DNA of 64,000 bases from Pelargonium tetragonum. Taxonomy: Eukaryota; Streptophyta; Magnoliopsida; Geraniales; Geraniaceae. The notes below the pieces were generated by a model. That model was not told the DNA's origin. It did no database searches and worked only from the letters and a program-made list of their open reading frames with translations. The stretch covers positions 19,896 through 83,895 of the forward strand of contig JAYMTL010000088.1 in assembly GCA_036897445.1 (NCBI GenBank), given 5' to 3'. Made by a program: the position numbers and the translations under genes. Below are positions 63,331 through 64,000 of the stretch, piece after piece; position 1 is the stretch's first letter; every line of letters begins with the position of its first letter.

Positions 63331-64000
63331 CCTAAAGCCCTTAGACTCAGATCTGCAACTGAAATTCCTTTTTTACTTTAAAATATTTAAGTGGCACAAA
63401 AGCTGGAGAAAATAGGCAAGGCCAGAACTTATACTTAGGATTGCCTCTTAACTAAGAGCTAAGGAAAACACCGGATGAAGAAAATGAAGTACTACCTTAT
63501 ATTTACTACATAGCTACCAAGGACAATACAAGAGTCCCATACCTATAAGAGAGTAACATTAGGGCTGCAGTAAGTACAAGGCTACAGAATCCATATTAAA
63601 GCAAGCGGGGTCCTTTCCTATACTTAGACCACACACCCCCTTTTACTGAATCTTTGAGATAACCCCGTTAACGTGCTATGCTGCAATACCCAGAGAATCT
63701 AGTACTACCCTGTAAAATCTTAATTAAAAAAGTATAAGTATTGATCTCTTTCCTTATATCAAGCACACTTAGGTTTCTATAGAGTTACTAACCTATCAGG
63801 ATAAAAACTTCTAGCTGCTTGCGTTTGTTACTTCGAGGACATACTCTGGACTATTTTTTATAATCCTGAATCAAGGAAATATAAGTTAATGAACAAAGAG
63901 AAAATCTAAGGGAGCATTCCCGAGGTCCTTCTCTTGAAAAGAAATTGAAGGAGATACCCTACCAAATTGAAATAAGAGCCCTCAAATTAAAAACCTATAG

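Noticed and set aside
1-64000. Insertion-edited mitochondrial genome (Physarum-type)
   Set aside because: It would explain broken frames and defective tRNAs, but I could not trace any mitochondrial protein even with frameshifts, and the G+C content looks higher than in that case. Kept only as a test to run.

Overview
This 64 kb window is AT-rich (about one third G+C by eye) and shows no recognisable gene. No open frame on either strand exceeds 123 codons, most of the longer ones start at TTG rather than ATG, and none reads like a known family. That is about what random sequence of this composition and size would give. I see no bacterial operon structure, convincing rRNA, group I/II intron core, CRISPR array or intact transposase. 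The DNA looks like a long non-coding stretch of eukaryotic origin. Two readings stay open: (a) nuclear heterochromatin made of heavily decayed transposable elements, as in the AT-rich, RIP-mutated islands of filamentous fungi; (b) an inflated intergenic region of a very large organelle genome. Supporting (a): TpA is clearly commoner than ApT, and there are remnants of a repetitive, once-coding family. Supporting (b): the tRNA-like pieces look organellar in wording, and small G/C boxes between A/T runs recall the GC clusters of mitochondrial DNA. The sequence alone does not decide.

The window is not featureless. Four layers can be read. First, short quasi-palindromic GC boxes (A-run, GGG, a few bases, CCC, T-run or TATA) recur throughout. 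Second, there are about 17 tRNA-like remnants with a B-box/T-loop (GGTTCRANTCC-like); they are commonest between 37 and 63 kb and mostly on the minus strand. Third, the 13-mer AATCRCTTAGATA occurs five times; four copies lie on the minus strand 110-260 bases upstream of such a tRNA-like sequence, so tRNA-like part plus 13-mer form a composite element (about 26.0, 40.0, 45.0 and 50.5 kb, with a diverged copy at 63.2 kb). Fourth, a lysine/alanine-rich repeat family keeps one codon phase for a core like (G/S)-I-I-A-L-K-K while carrying stops. It occurs at 10.3-10.9, 30.1-30.6, 40.7, 54.9, 59.1-59.4 and 61.8-62.1 kb, and at three loci it follows the same AT-rich leader.

Layout: 1-10 kb holds only GC boxes, TA runs and one lone 13-mer. 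10.1-10.9 kb has the first lysine-rich relics. 11-22 kb is nearly featureless. 22.0-22.6 kb has two tRNA-like sequences. 23.6-24.0 kb is purine-rich. 30.0-30.6 kb holds the longest lysine-rich relic. 37.5-50.7 kb is the tRNA-like rich zone. 53.9-54.1 kb is a hairpin cluster. 56.1-56.3 kb has a strong 16-bp hairpin beside a tRNA-like sequence. 59-62 kb holds two further lysine-rich loci, and 63.2 kb the last composite element. No working pathway or gene system can be claimed.
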